The notes beneath the pieces were generated by a model. It was not told the origin of the DNA, did not search any database, and saw only the letters and a program-made list of their open reading frames with translations. Below, piece after piece: positions 9,155 through 17,943 of a DNA stretch of 51,655 nucleotides; position 1 is the stretch's first letter; each line of letters starts with the position of its first letter. The position numbers and the translations under genes are program-made. Source of the DNA: an uncultured Commensalibacter sp. (GTDB lineage Bacteria; Pseudomonadota; Alphaproteobacteria; Acetobacterales; Acetobacteraceae); assembly GCA_946699565.1 (NCBI GenBank), contig CAMPDW010000016.1, forward strand, positions 1-51,655. The letters are read 5' to 3'.

Positions 9155-10132
9155 ATGACAAAAAATAATTGTTTTGGCTTGGCACAACCTAGAGGGAGAA
9201 TTTATAATTCTCTGATTGAAACAATTGGAGGGACCCCTTTGGTGAGACCAGGAAATTTGTTGAAAAAAGATAATGTAAATGCTGATATTTTATTAAAATT
9301 GGAATTTTTTAATCCGTTATCTTCAGTGAAGGATCGTATTGCTGCTGCAATGATTATTCAAGCTGAGGAAGAGGGTATAATAAGCCCTCATAAAAGTGTT
9401 ATTATTGAACCTACTTCTGGAAATACAGGTATTGGATTAGCTTTTATTGCAGCTGCAAAAGGATATCGTTTAATTGTTACTATGCCTGAAAAAGCATCAA
9501 TTGAACGTCGGAAAATGATGCGTTTTCTTGATGCTCAGGTAGAATTAACCCCAGGTCATTTAGGAATGGCAGGTGCAATTGCACGGGCTAAAGAGATTGT
9601 TGAAGATACACCCAATGCTTGGATGCCAAAACAATTTGAAAATCCAGTTAATCCACTTGTTCATGAATATACAACAGCAGAAGAAATTTGGCAGGATACT
9701 CAAGGTAAAGTTGACATAGTTGTTGCTGGTATTGGAACAGGTGGAACCATTACAGGTATAGCCAAAGGATTAAAGAAACATAATTCTCAAATAGAAATTT
9801 ATGGTGTTGAACCAGCTGAAAGTGCAGTATTAAATGGTGAAGAACCTGGCCCACATGGAATACAGGGGATTGGTGCAGGATTTAAACCATCTATTCTAGA
9901 TCTTAATTTAATTAAACAGGTTTTGATGGTTTCTGAAAATGATGCTTTGGCAACGTCAAGACGTGTTGCTCGCCTAGATGGAATTCCTGTTGGCATTTCT
10001 TCTGGCGCAGCTTTATTTGCTAGTTTGCAATTGGCAGAAAAAAAGGAAAATAAAAATAAGGTTATTGTAACAATAGTACCTTCTTTTGCTGAACGTTATT
10101 TATCAACATCTTTATTTAACGGATTAATTTAA
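9155..10132 (+). CDS. cysK: Cysteine synthase A (O-acetylserine sulfhydrylase)
   Basis: This PLP enzyme makes L-cysteine from O-acetylserine and sulfide. It has 325 residues, normal for CysK. The PLP lysine is K59 in SSVKDRIA, the substrate loop is TSGNTGIG, the phosphate loop is GTGGTITG, and the C-terminus has SFAERYLSTSLF. GPHGIQGIGAGF is typical of CysK. The N-terminus (FGLAQPRGRIYNSLIETIGGTPLV) is the form seen in alphaproteobacterial CysK. It is transcribed away from the Rrf2 gene. Confidence 0.95.
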   Translation: MTKNNCFGLAQPRGRIYNSLIETIGGTPLVRPGNLLKKDNVNADILLKLEFFNPLSSVKDRIAAAMIIQAEEEGIISPHKSVIIEPTSGNTGIGLAFIAAAKGYRLIVTMPEKASIERRKMMRFLDAQVELTPGHLGMAGAIARAKEIVEDTPNAWMPKQFENPVNPLVHEYTTAEEIWQDTQGKVDIVVAGIGTGGTITGIAKGLKKHNSQIEIYGVEPAESAVLNGEEPGPHGIQGIGAGFKPSILDLNLIKQVLMVSENDALATSRRVARLDGIPVGISSGAALFASLQLAEKKENKNKVIVTIVPSFAERYLSTSLFNGLI

Positions 10133-10161
10133 ATTATTTAAATTGGAATGAAATTATGACT

Positions 10162-10183
10162 TTCAGGATAATATTATCCTGAA
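10162..10183. terminator. 22-bp perfect palindrome between convergent cysK and OmpA-family gene
   Basis: Two 11-base half sites meet with no spacer (half site TTCAGGATAAT, centre between 10172 and 10173). It lies between the stop codons of two convergent genes, so a bidirectional terminator or transcript-end hairpin is most likely, although no long T run follows. Confidence 0.5.
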
Positions 10184-10196
10184 GGAAATAGGGATG

Positions 10197-11354
10197 TTAT
10201 CTCAATATAATTTCAACACGTCGATTGCGTGGTTCTTTTACATTAGGACCAGTTTGGACACGTAAATTTTGTGAACCATAGCCATGAATATCGATATTAG
10301 CTGCTGGAATACCATTCCGAATTAATTCTGACCGGATTTCTTTGGCTCGCTTCAAGGACAGATCAATATTATAACGTTGTCCTTTTTTATTTGGAGCAGC
10401 AGATGTATCAGTATAACCATCAGCTTCAATACGTGTATTTTGTACATTATTATAAGCCGCTGCAGCTTCTTTGATAATAAGGCGGGCTCGATTGCTCAAG
10501 CTGTAACTATTCCAATTAAAAAAGACCAGATATAATCTTGATTTTCTTGCTTTGGGTATTACAGGTGATTCCTCGACAGTAATTGAAGGTGGAGGGGCGG
10601 GATTGAACTCGTAACGTAACCCTAATAAGATTGAATGGTTAAAATAGGTCGTTGTATCACGATTTCCTCTATTATGTTCGAATGGATGCGTCGCATTGCG
10701 ACCACCTTGTGTCCCCCATACATCAGCCGTATGACTTTGCGGTGCAAGCATTGTCCAAAAACGATATTCTGTAACAAAAGATAATCCAACAACCCAAGGT
10801 GTCGGAAAAGATAATCCGCCAATACCTTGATAGGCAAATTGTCCAAACGTTCCTCCCATATGTTCTGTTAGACGATGATCAGATGTGCGTAATTTTACAC
10901 CATGCATAGAAGACCATCCATAACCTATACCAGCACCAAAATAAGGGAAAATATAGGGACTACCAACATCTAAATCAAATAAAGCATTAACCATAAAACC
11001 ATAGGTTTGTTGACGGCCTTCTCCACGTGCTTTATAAGATCCAAGATTCTGATATTTTAGAGGGTTGTTACGATAGTTTCCTTCAACTTCAACGCGAAAT
11101 CCATTACCCAATCCATAACCTATATTTCCTACAGTGGTTGCACCAGATGTATATTTATCACGACCATCAGGCATAATATTATTTTGACGTACTACCTGAT
11201 CTTGATTGATGCTCAAACCACCAGCACCACCGATATACATACCTTTGACAGGTTGTGCTTTAATAGAGGATATGGATATTAAAAATATTGAAAAACAAAG
11301 AAAAGCAGAAACATTAAATATGGATGCAGCAAATAGAGGGAATTTAAAATTCAT
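10197..11354 (-). CDS. OmpA-family outer membrane protein
   Basis: The protein has 385 residues with a signal peptide ending near SISSIKAQP. Residues about 35-255 look like an eight-stranded beta-barrel of the porin/OmpA_b type (alternating aromatic and polar strands, GGAGGLSIN, FPYFGAGIGYGW). A short proline-rich hinge (NPAPPPSITVEE) leads to an OmpA C-terminal peptidoglycan-binding domain from about 275: FFNWNSYSLS, IEADGYTDTSAAPNKKGQRYNIDLSLKRAKEI and the closing EPRNRRVEI. It should anchor the outer membrane to peptidoglycan. GGAG lies 12 bases before the ATG, slightly far. The N-terminal barrel may be diagnostic of the lineage. Confidence 0.9.
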   Translation of the reverse strand: MNFKFPLFAASIFNVSAFLCFSIFLISISSIKAQPVKGMYIGGAGGLSINQDQVVRQNNIMPDGRDKYTSGATTVGNIGYGLGNGFRVEVEGNYRNNPLKYQNLGSYKARGEGRQQTYGFMVNALFDLDVGSPYIFPYFGAGIGYGWSSMHGVKLRTSDHRLTEHMGGTFGQFAYQGIGGLSFPTPWVVGLSFVTEYRFWTMLAPQSHTADVWGTQGGRNATHPFEHNRGNRDTTTYFNHSILLGLRYEFNPAPPPSITVEESPVIPKARKSRLYLVFFNWNSYSLSNRARLIIKEAAAAYNNVQNTRIEADGYTDTSAAPNKKGQRYNIDLSLKRAKEIRSELIRNGIPAANIDIHGYGSQNLRVQTGPNVKEPRNRRVEIILR

Positions 11355-11653
11355 CTTAATTGTTCACTCCTTAAAATTAGCTATTAGCTGCAATTTGTTT
11401 TAAATATCCTTCGAAAGCAAATACTCTTTTTTTTTTAAATAAAGAAGTAAAAAAAAATTTTTGTTCGAAAAATATTTCAAATGTCATTGAAACGTCACAG
11501 AAATTTAAAAATTAAATAATTAGAGCCAATATACTATTTTTAAAATTAAATAAATACAAGATAGCAATTTACATTAATTAAAATTATTAGATTTACAGAT
11601 TTATTTTTTCCCTTAGGGTAATAAATTTTATTATTATTTTGAAAAGATAAATT
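11355..11653. other. AT-rich intergenic region upstream of the OmpA-family gene
   Basis: This stretch of 299 bases holds the promoter of the OmpA-family gene and the end of the S41 protease transcript. I see no coding frame, RNA gene or strong hairpin. Confidence 0.5.
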
Positions 11654-13291
11654 TTATTCATTGGGGATCATATTTAAAGCTTTTTGATAAAGCTTTAGAT
11701 TTGACAGTAAATGATCTGCCATTTCTAAATCTGCATCCGAACCGATGGCTGGAGGACATGCGTTTCTGATTTGAAGGATTTCTTTTGCTTCAATTGGAAA
11801 GCGGGATTTTCTAGATATTATAACGTGTTGTTTATAAGAGGACTGATCGTTTAATAATTCATTGATTTGAAGTTGAACAAATTTTTCACCCCGACTTGTA
11901 CAAATTTGAGGAATAATTCCAAGACCTTGAATAGGCCATCCAAGGGGAGCAATGACTCGGCTCCATGTTATAAAAAGTTCACCACCATCAGGCAGTTGCG
12001 CAATGGTTTGAACTAAGCCTTTTCCTAATGTTGTACTGCCGATAACAACAGCTCTTTTATGATCAGATAATGCTGCTGTTAATATTTCAGCAGCACTTGC
12101 AGTTCTTCCATCGACAAGTATTACGATGGGGGCGTTGTTGGTAATATCACCACCTTGTACTGCCCAAACATGGTTGGAATCTTGATCTCTACCCTGGGTG
12201 GTTGCTGCAACCCCATGATCAAGTAACAAAGCAGCACTTGTAATAGCTTGTTGTAAAACACCTCCTCGGTTACCTCTTAAATCGAGGATTAATCCTTTTA
12301 ACTTAATATCTTGAACAGCTTGATCAAGATATTGATTTATTTCTTCAGCTGTAGAATTGGAAAATGAGGTGATTTTAAGAATAATAATATTATCGTTTGT
12401 AAAAGCAAAAACTGTAGCAGGGGGAACATTTTCCCTATGAAGATGAACAATTCTTATTTTTTTATTGCCTGTTCCTAAGACTAGGGTGATAGGGGATTTG
12501 ATATTACCTTTTAGCCAGTTATTGATGGTTGCGATTGGCTGCTTATAGGTTCGTTTAGAATCAATTTTATATATTCGTTCCCCAACGTTCAGGCCTGCTG
12601 TCCATGCAGGACCATTTGTGTTAACTGAACTAATAACTGTATAACCTTTTTCTTTAACGATTGTTATTCCAATATTTCCCTCGCCTTCACCGCGTTGGTT
12701 TCGATCTGTCAAAGCTGAATTAGGACTAATATATCTTGAATAGGGATCCATATGATCAAATAATTCATCAAAAAAAGCTTGAGTAAGCCCTTGATTATTT
12801 GCAAATTGGATTAATGTTGAATTTTCCCAACTTTTATTAGAAATATTAGTAATAATTTTAGCCCATTGTATAATATCATTATCGGTTGGTAGTGTATAAT
12901 TTTCCAATATTTTTTGGGATTGTTGCAAGGTTAATTGATTATTTGATTCATGAATTGAAAAAGAAGGATCAATAGCACTTAAACCATTTAATCCCCATAG
13001 TGATAAATCCTTGATTGAATGTTCATCAAGGGCTCTTGGTTGTAAAAATGTTAGTGCAGTTGCAATGACATTTTCAAAATTATGTTTGTTAAAGGTTATA
13101 TTATTTTTTAATTTTATAGGAATATGTTGGGCATAAATTGTGGAATAATTACTAAAAATAAAAAAAATAAATAAGACATAAATAAAAAATTTAAATATGT
13201 GCAAAATGTAAATATTTATATTTTGCACATATTTAAACAACCAAAAATTTCGTATAAGGAGGAAAATGATTGTTCTCCAAAAACCACACAT
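11654..13291 (-). CDS. S41-family C-terminal processing protease (CtpA-like)
   Basis: This is an exported serine protease with an N-terminal helical region, a PDZ domain (about 205-285; EGNIGITIVKEKGYTVISSV, GLNVGERIYKI) and a S41 catalytic domain. The Ser/Lys dyad is visible: S399 in DGRTASAAE and K424 in LGKGLVQ, numbered from the ATG at 13291. The start is uncertain: that ATG gives a long hydrophobic leader with no ribosome site, while GTG at 13228 and TTG at 13204 give more ordinary signal peptides ending near TIYAQ. A near-perfect palindrome overlaps these alternative starts. It lies about 100 bases downstream of topA on the same strand. Confidence 0.88.
   Translation of the reverse strand: MCGFWRTIIFLLIRNFWLFKYVQNINIYILHIFKFFIYVLFIFFIFSNYSTIYAQHIPIKLKNNITFNKHNFENVIATALTFLQPRALDEHSIKDLSLWGLNGLSAIDPSFSIHESNNQLTLQQSQKILENYTLPTDNDIIQWAKIITNISNKSWENSTLIQFANNQGLTQAFFDELFDHMDPYSRYISPNSALTDRNQRGEGEGNIGITIVKEKGYTVISSVNTNGPAWTAGLNVGERIYKIDSKRTYKQPIATINNWLKGNIKSPITLVLGTGNKKIRIVHLHRENVPPATVFAFTNDNIIILKITSFSNSTAEEINQYLDQAVQDIKLKGLILDLRGNRGGVLQQAITSAALLLDHGVAATTQGRDQDSNHVWAVQGGDITNNAPIVILVDGRTASAAEILTAALSDHKRAVVIGSTTLGKGLVQTIAQLPDGGELFITWSRVIAPLGWPIQGLGIIPQICTSRGEKFVQLQINELLNDQSSYKQHVIISRKSRFPIEAKEILQIRNACPPAIGSDADLEMADHLLSNLKLYQKALNMIPNE
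13191..13236. repeat. 46-bp near-perfect palindrome at the 5' end of the S41 protease gene
   Basis: Perfect 17-base arms (13191-13207 and 13220-13236, core GTGCAAAAT/ATTTTGCAC) flank a 12-base centre that contains its own 10-base palindrome (TAAATATTTA), so only one position pair breaks symmetry. It lies in the leader or first codons of the protease and could be an operator, a translation-controlling hairpin or an attenuator. Confidence 0.65.
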
Positions 13292-13392
13292 TTAAAAACT
13301 ATTAAAAAATATAATAACGTGTAAATTATGAAAACCAAAATAGAAAAATATCCCATTCTGTTACGTAAAAACCACATCCTTAAAAGGTAGTA

Positions 13393-15963
13393 TTATTTTT
13401 TAGATTTTTTTATTCCTTTTTTTTTGATGGTTGATAATTTTGTTTTTTTTTCTTTTTTTTCAAGGAATTTAAGAGCGTCTTCGAGCATTAATTTACTGCT
13501 ATCATTCCCTTTTGGCAAGTAGGCTATTGTTTTCTTATGTTGTAAATAAAAGCCAAAACGTCCTTTTCGTAATAAAATCGGCTCTTTGTCCTTTGGATGA
13601 ACACCTAGATTTTGAATAGAAGCCATTTTTTTTGATAATATTTCTATGGCTCTATCTAATCTAATAGTAAGAATATCTTCATGTTCATCCAAGGAAGCGT
13701 AGATAGTCCCCATTTGGATATAAGGGCCAAACCTTCCCAAGCCAATACTGATTTTTTCGCTAGTTTTAGGATATTCTCCTAAAATTTTCGGGAAAGATAA
13801 AAGAGAAAGAGCCTGCTCCAAGGTAATAGAATTACCATCAATATTTTTAGGGATAGCAGCCCGTTTGGGTTTGATCTTCTTATTCTCAGGATAGGCCTCT
13901 CCAGATTGGATATATAAACCGTAAGGGCCTGCACGAAGGCTTATCATCTCACCTGTTTTAGGGTTTTTCCCTAAAATTTTATTTCCTTCTTTTAGAATAT
14001 TATTTTCGTCTTGATTTGTATTATCCAAACTTAATTTTCGGGTATATTGACACTTTGGATAGTTAGAACAACCAATAAAAGCCCCATATCGACCTAATTT
14101 TAAATGAAGGTTACCTGTTTTACAGGCAGGACAACTTCGAGGATCAGATCCATCAGTCGTTTCAGAAAAAAAATGGCTTCCTAGGTTTTTATCCAAAGCA
14201 TCAATTACATCTGATATTTTAAGTTCTTTAGTCTGTTCAATCGCATGGGAAAAATCAATCCAGAAACCTTGCAAAACCTTTTTCCAATCTATTTTACTAT
14301 CAGAGATTTCGTCTAATTGTTCCTCCAAATTAGCTGTGAAATCAATATCAACATAGCGCTTGAAGAAAGAAGTTAAAAAGGCTGTAACCAGTCGACCTCG
14401 ATCCTGAGGGATGAAATAACGATTTTCAAGTGTTACATAGCCACGGTCACGTAAAACTTCTAAAATTGAGGCATAAGTAGAAGGACGACCTATACCCAAT
14501 TCTTCCATTTTTTTAACAAGGGATGCTTCACTATAGCGAGGTGGAGGTTGTGTAAAATGTTGATCTGGTTTGATTTCTCGTATTTGAACGCTTTCTTTCT
14601 CTTTTAAAGGCGGTAATAGAGGCATATCGTTTGCGTTTTTATTATCCGCTTCTTTTTTATCAGATTCGTCAAAGCTTTCAGTATAGACTTTTAAAAAACC
14701 TTCAAAAGTAATGGTTGATCCTGTAGTTTTAAAACAATTTTCTTGTTTTTCATCATTCACAATAATGGTGGTTTGATCAAGTTCAGCTGATTCCATTTGA
14801 CTTGCTAGCGCACGTTTCCAGATAAGTTCATAGAGCTGTTTTTGTTCAATGGTTAAAAAATCTTTGATTTGTTCAGGTGTATAATTAATATGTGTAGGTC
14901 GTATAGCTTCGTGAGCCTCCTGTGCATTTTTAGCCTTGCTTGTATATTTACGTGGTGATTTAGGTAAAAATTTTTCTCCAAATTTTAAAGAAATATGATT
15001 ACGTATGGATTGAATAGCTTCATTTGCTATTTGTACACCATCAGTTCGCATATAAGTAATTAAACCAACAGTTTCTCCATTTACTTCTATTCCCTCATAG
15101 AGCTGTTGAGCCGTGCGCATAGTGCTTTGGGCGCTCATACGAAGCTTTCTTGAAGCTTCTTGCTGTAAGGTGGAAGTTGTAAAGGGGGGTGCAGGATTTC
15201 TTTTTATTTTTTTATGTTCGATGGATTGAATAGTAAAATGTTGTTTACGTAAAAAAACACTGGCTTGATTTGCCAGTTTTTCAGAATTTAGATCAAATTG
15301 TTCAAGTTTTTTACCTTGATAATGGGTTAATTTTGCGATGAAAGGTGAATGATCAGAAGAAAGGAAAGTGCCGTGAATTGTCCAGTATTCTTTGGATTTA
15401 AAAATTTCAATCTCGGTCTCTCGTTCACAAATAAGGCGGAGGGCAACGGATTGAACCCGTCCAGCACTGCGAGAACCTGGTAATTTTCTCCATAAAATGG
15501 GGGATAAAGTAAAACCGACAAGGTAATCCAAAGCTCGACGAGCAAGATAGGCTTCGATTAAAGGTTGATCTAGTTTTCGAGGATGTTGAATAGCATTTTG
15601 TATAGCTTGTTTTGTGATTTCATTAAATGTAATGCGTTCAACATTGATATTTTTAAGAAGTTTTTTTTCATTTAATATGGATTGAACATGCCAAGATATG
15701 GCTTCACCTTCACGATCAGGGTCAGTTGCTAGGTAAAGCGTTTTGGCTGATTTAAGTGCTTGAGCAATCGCTTTAATCTGTTTGTTTCCACGTTCATCTG
15801 TTTTCCAATCCATTGCAAAATTTTCGTCTGGCCTCACACTTCCATCTTTGGGAGAAAGGTCACGAACGTGCCCAAAAGAAGCAAGAACAGTATATTTGTT
15901 TCCAAGATATTTATTAATAGTTTTAGCCTTGGCAGGCGATTCAACAACGATGACGTCTGTCAT
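13393..15963 (-). CDS. topA: DNA topoisomerase I
   Basis: This type IA topoisomerase relaxes negative supercoils. The ATG at 15963 is chosen: GGAG lies 6 bases upstream and the protein then starts MTDVIVVESPAKAKTI, the family start; an upstream in-frame ATG at 15993 adds ten unlikely residues. It has 856 residues. The TOPRIM DPDRE acid cluster is at 81-85 and the catalytic tyrosine is Y304 in ITYMRTDG. A C-terminal four-cysteine zinc finger (CPAC, then CSNYPKC) is followed by three topoisomerase repeats without cysteines (GPYGLYIQ, GRFGPYIQ, GRFGFYLQ) and a lysine-rich tail. In alphaproteobacteria topA follows dprA, as it does here in decayed form. Confidence 0.95.
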   Translation of the reverse strand: MTDVIVVESPAKAKTINKYLGNKYTVLASFGHVRDLSPKDGSVRPDENFAMDWKTDERGNKQIKAIAQALKSAKTLYLATDPDREGEAISWHVQSILNEKKLLKNINVERITFNEITKQAIQNAIQHPRKLDQPLIEAYLARRALDYLVGFTLSPILWRKLPGSRSAGRVQSVALRLICERETEIEIFKSKEYWTIHGTFLSSDHSPFIAKLTHYQGKKLEQFDLNSEKLANQASVFLRKQHFTIQSIEHKKIKRNPAPPFTTSTLQQEASRKLRMSAQSTMRTAQQLYEGIEVNGETVGLITYMRTDGVQIANEAIQSIRNHISLKFGEKFLPKSPRKYTSKAKNAQEAHEAIRPTHINYTPEQIKDFLTIEQKQLYELIWKRALASQMESAELDQTTIIVNDEKQENCFKTTGSTITFEGFLKVYTESFDESDKKEADNKNANDMPLLPPLKEKESVQIREIKPDQHFTQPPPRYSEASLVKKMEELGIGRPSTYASILEVLRDRGYVTLENRYFIPQDRGRLVTAFLTSFFKRYVDIDFTANLEEQLDEISDSKIDWKKVLQGFWIDFSHAIEQTKELKISDVIDALDKNLGSHFFSETTDGSDPRSCPACKTGNLHLKLGRYGAFIGCSNYPKCQYTRKLSLDNTNQDENNILKEGNKILGKNPKTGEMISLRAGPYGLYIQSGEAYPENKKIKPKRAAIPKNIDGNSITLEQALSLLSFPKILGEYPKTSEKISIGLGRFGPYIQMGTIYASLDEHEDILTIRLDRAIEILSKKMASIQNLGVHPKDKEPILLRKGRFGFYLQHKKTIAYLPKGNDSSKLMLEDALKFLEKKEKKTKLSTIKKKGIKKSKK

Positions 15964-16279
15964 TTTTTCTCCAGACGGATAAATAAAAAACATGATTTAT
16001 TTAATAAAATAACACAAATATAATTTCTTCTTTAACGAGAAGAAACAGCTATCTATTGGCTATTTTTTAATAAATATAATGGGCATATTTAAACGAAATA
16101 AATTGAAAATTTCAAGAATTTGTTTTTCAGTTTTATTTTAAAATATAACTATTATGGGAAAGTTCAATTTTATTTTAAATTTCCAATAAGGTTAAAGTGC
16201 TTAAAATTTCAGTTGAGAAATAATAAACATTTTTAAGAATAAGATTTACTGGAGTAGAGGTTGTTGAAAGGATGGATAG
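15964..16279. other. Intergenic region upstream of topA
   Basis: This AT-rich stretch has no credible gene. It should hold the topA promoter, now that the upstream dprA gene has decayed. Confidence 0.45.
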
Positions 16280-17280
16280 AATATAAGCTTTTAAATTCTG
16301 TAAATTTGGATCAGATGATTCTTGGTGAGAATGTTTTTTTCGAGGATGAATTCAGGGACGGAGAAAAGGAAAAAAGATTAATATTAGAATGTAAATTTTT
16401 CGTTAAATTAAATGTTTTAGGTATATCAGGAAGAATATTCAAAATATTTTCTGTTAAAACAGCATCCATACGAATAAGGTTGCTACTAACCTTACTTCGT
16501 AAATCAATTGGTGAGTATGGAACGGAAAAAATAAAATTTGTGATATTCAAAAGCAAAATCTGTCATAATAAGGCTTTTCGAATGTTGTGCTAATTTAATA
16601 ACTACACAATCCCAGCTTATTTTAGTAATTAAATGGTTTTTACGTAGAAGATGAATGACTTGGTGTTGTATATCACATCGAAATTTAGTTAATAAATCCC
16701 CTTTTTCTGAGATTTATTGTTGAAGTTTTCAATGTTCAGCTTGATAGACGATATTAATTCTACAATTAATAATTGTAATTGTAAATCAGTATATAATACT
16801 CTTTTATAGGTTACTTCATTTAGCTCTCTTGCTAAACCAGAGAATAATGTCAATTGATGGCAAGAAAAATCTGCAACAAGGTTTTTTATCATTTTGATGC
16901 CATGTAAAGAAGCATTTCTTGTATCAACGATAGCAATGTTCCTTTTTATAAAAGATCAATATACTTAAGGTAATAAGCAGAGGTGGAGCGTTTTTTATTT
17001 TATCTAATAATGGGTGGATATTTTTTTATTCTATGAATAATGAAATGAGCATTATAATTTAAGGTTTTACTATTTTCTTTTAGAATAGTGTTATCATATG
17101 GAATATGAAATTTTTTGGAAGGATCCTTTTTAGATTGTTTGAGATTTGGTAAGCTTTCCAAAGCTGCTTTTGTGCTATGATAATGTTTTAATAAATGCTG
17201 ATATCGAATCATCCTATTCCTTCCGTTCTTGCCAATTTTACATAGGGGAAAAAATGGTTTATGGAAAGAGAGCAAGATTT
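16280..17280 (-). pseudogene. dprA: Decayed DNA-processing protein A
   Basis: Fragments in successive minus-strand frames follow DprA from N- to C-terminus. They read RYQHLLKHYHSTKAALESLPNL and YPPIIR near 17000-17240, then KRNIAIVDTRNASLHGIKM (equivalent of the AVVGARNAS motif) near 16890-16950. Next come SGLARELNEVTYKRVLYT near 16790-16850 and LRKNHLITKISWDCVVIKLA (the RRNRLIAGLS motif) near 16620. VPYSPIDLRSK and SNLIRMDAVLTE (the VPGSPLDPRS and NxLIRxGA motifs) follow near 16460-16520. Stops and frameshifts separate them. The position between plsY and topA is the ancestral dprA site. DprA loads RecA on incoming single-stranded DNA during transformation. Boundaries are approximate. Confidence 0.9.
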
Positions 17281-17295
17281 TGTTATGGATATTGA

Positions 17296-17943
17296 TTAAT
17301 TATCTTTATTTTTTTTCTCATCAATGCGTGGTTCTGTTCCATTATTTAAACGATAAATATTGGTTTTGTGTCGGAACATGATGAGTAGACTGATAATAAG
17401 TGAAGGAAATAAAAAATTCGTTTTAAGATCGAAATTATTTAAAAGTATAACGAATAGAGGCCACGTAATAAAAGCAGACAGCCCACCAACGGACGAAATT
17501 CTTGATATTTTGACTGCTAATAACCATACGACACAAGATAACAAACCGGCAATAGGGGTTAGGGTAAGACTGACACCTAATCCTGTAGCAACGCCTTTAC
17601 CTCCCTTAAAATTAAGCCATATGGGAAAACAGTGACCGATAACTACAAAAATTGCAGCAAGAGTTTCTGCCTGAATTGTGTAATCAATAGCAAAAATATA
17701 GGCACATTCTATTGCAAAGGCACCTTTTATCATATCGAAGAAAAGAGTTAAAGCGGCAAGTTTTTTTTTACCTGTTCGTAAAACATTTGTGGCGCCGATG
17801 TTACCAGATCCAATTTTACGAATATCACCCATTCCTCCAATATAACTAATCAACATACCAAACGGAATGCTGCCTATAAGATAAGAAAGAAATATGATGC
17901 CCGTCATCAATGTCCAAGCATAATGAGGAATGTGCCATATCAT
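17296..17943 (-). CDS. plsY: Glycerol-3-phosphate acyltransferase (acyl-phosphate type)
   Basis: This inner membrane enzyme transfers an acyl group from acyl-phosphate to glycerol-3-phosphate, the first step of phospholipid synthesis. It has 215 residues with about five hydrophobic segments. The three family motifs are present: GSIPFG with GSGNIGATNVLR (45-56), GHCFPIWLNFKGGKGVATG, and the C-terminal arginine-containing segment FRHKTNIYRLNNGTEP. The start overlaps the stop of the upstream pyrC-like gene by 4 bases, so the two are translationally coupled. Confidence 0.95.
   Translation of the reverse strand: MIWHIPHYAWTLMTGIIFLSYLIGSIPFGMLISYIGGMGDIRKIGSGNIGATNVLRTGKKKLAALTLFFDMIKGAFAIECAYIFAIDYTIQAETLAAIFVVIGHCFPIWLNFKGGKGVATGLGVSLTLTPIAGLLSCVVWLLAVKISRISSVGGLSAFITWPLFVILLNNFDLKTNFLFPSLIISLLIMFRHKTNIYRLNNGTEPRIDEKKNKDN

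Noticed and set aside
13256-13295. Strong plus-strand ribosome site (AAGGAGG) followed by ATG and nine codons, antisense to the start of the S41 protease gene
   Set aside because: The frame is only nine codons and lies opposite a real coding region. I found no promoter or terminator around it, so chance is more likely than a leader peptide.
15440-15480. tRNA-like TpsiC segment (GATTGAACCC)
   Set aside because: It lies inside intact topA coding sequence and no acceptor or anticodon stem can be built around it.
16261-16593. Plus-strand 110-codon frame opposite the dprA relic
   Set aside because: The minus strand reads DprA C-terminal motifs over the same bases, so the plus frame is a shadow of decayed DNA.
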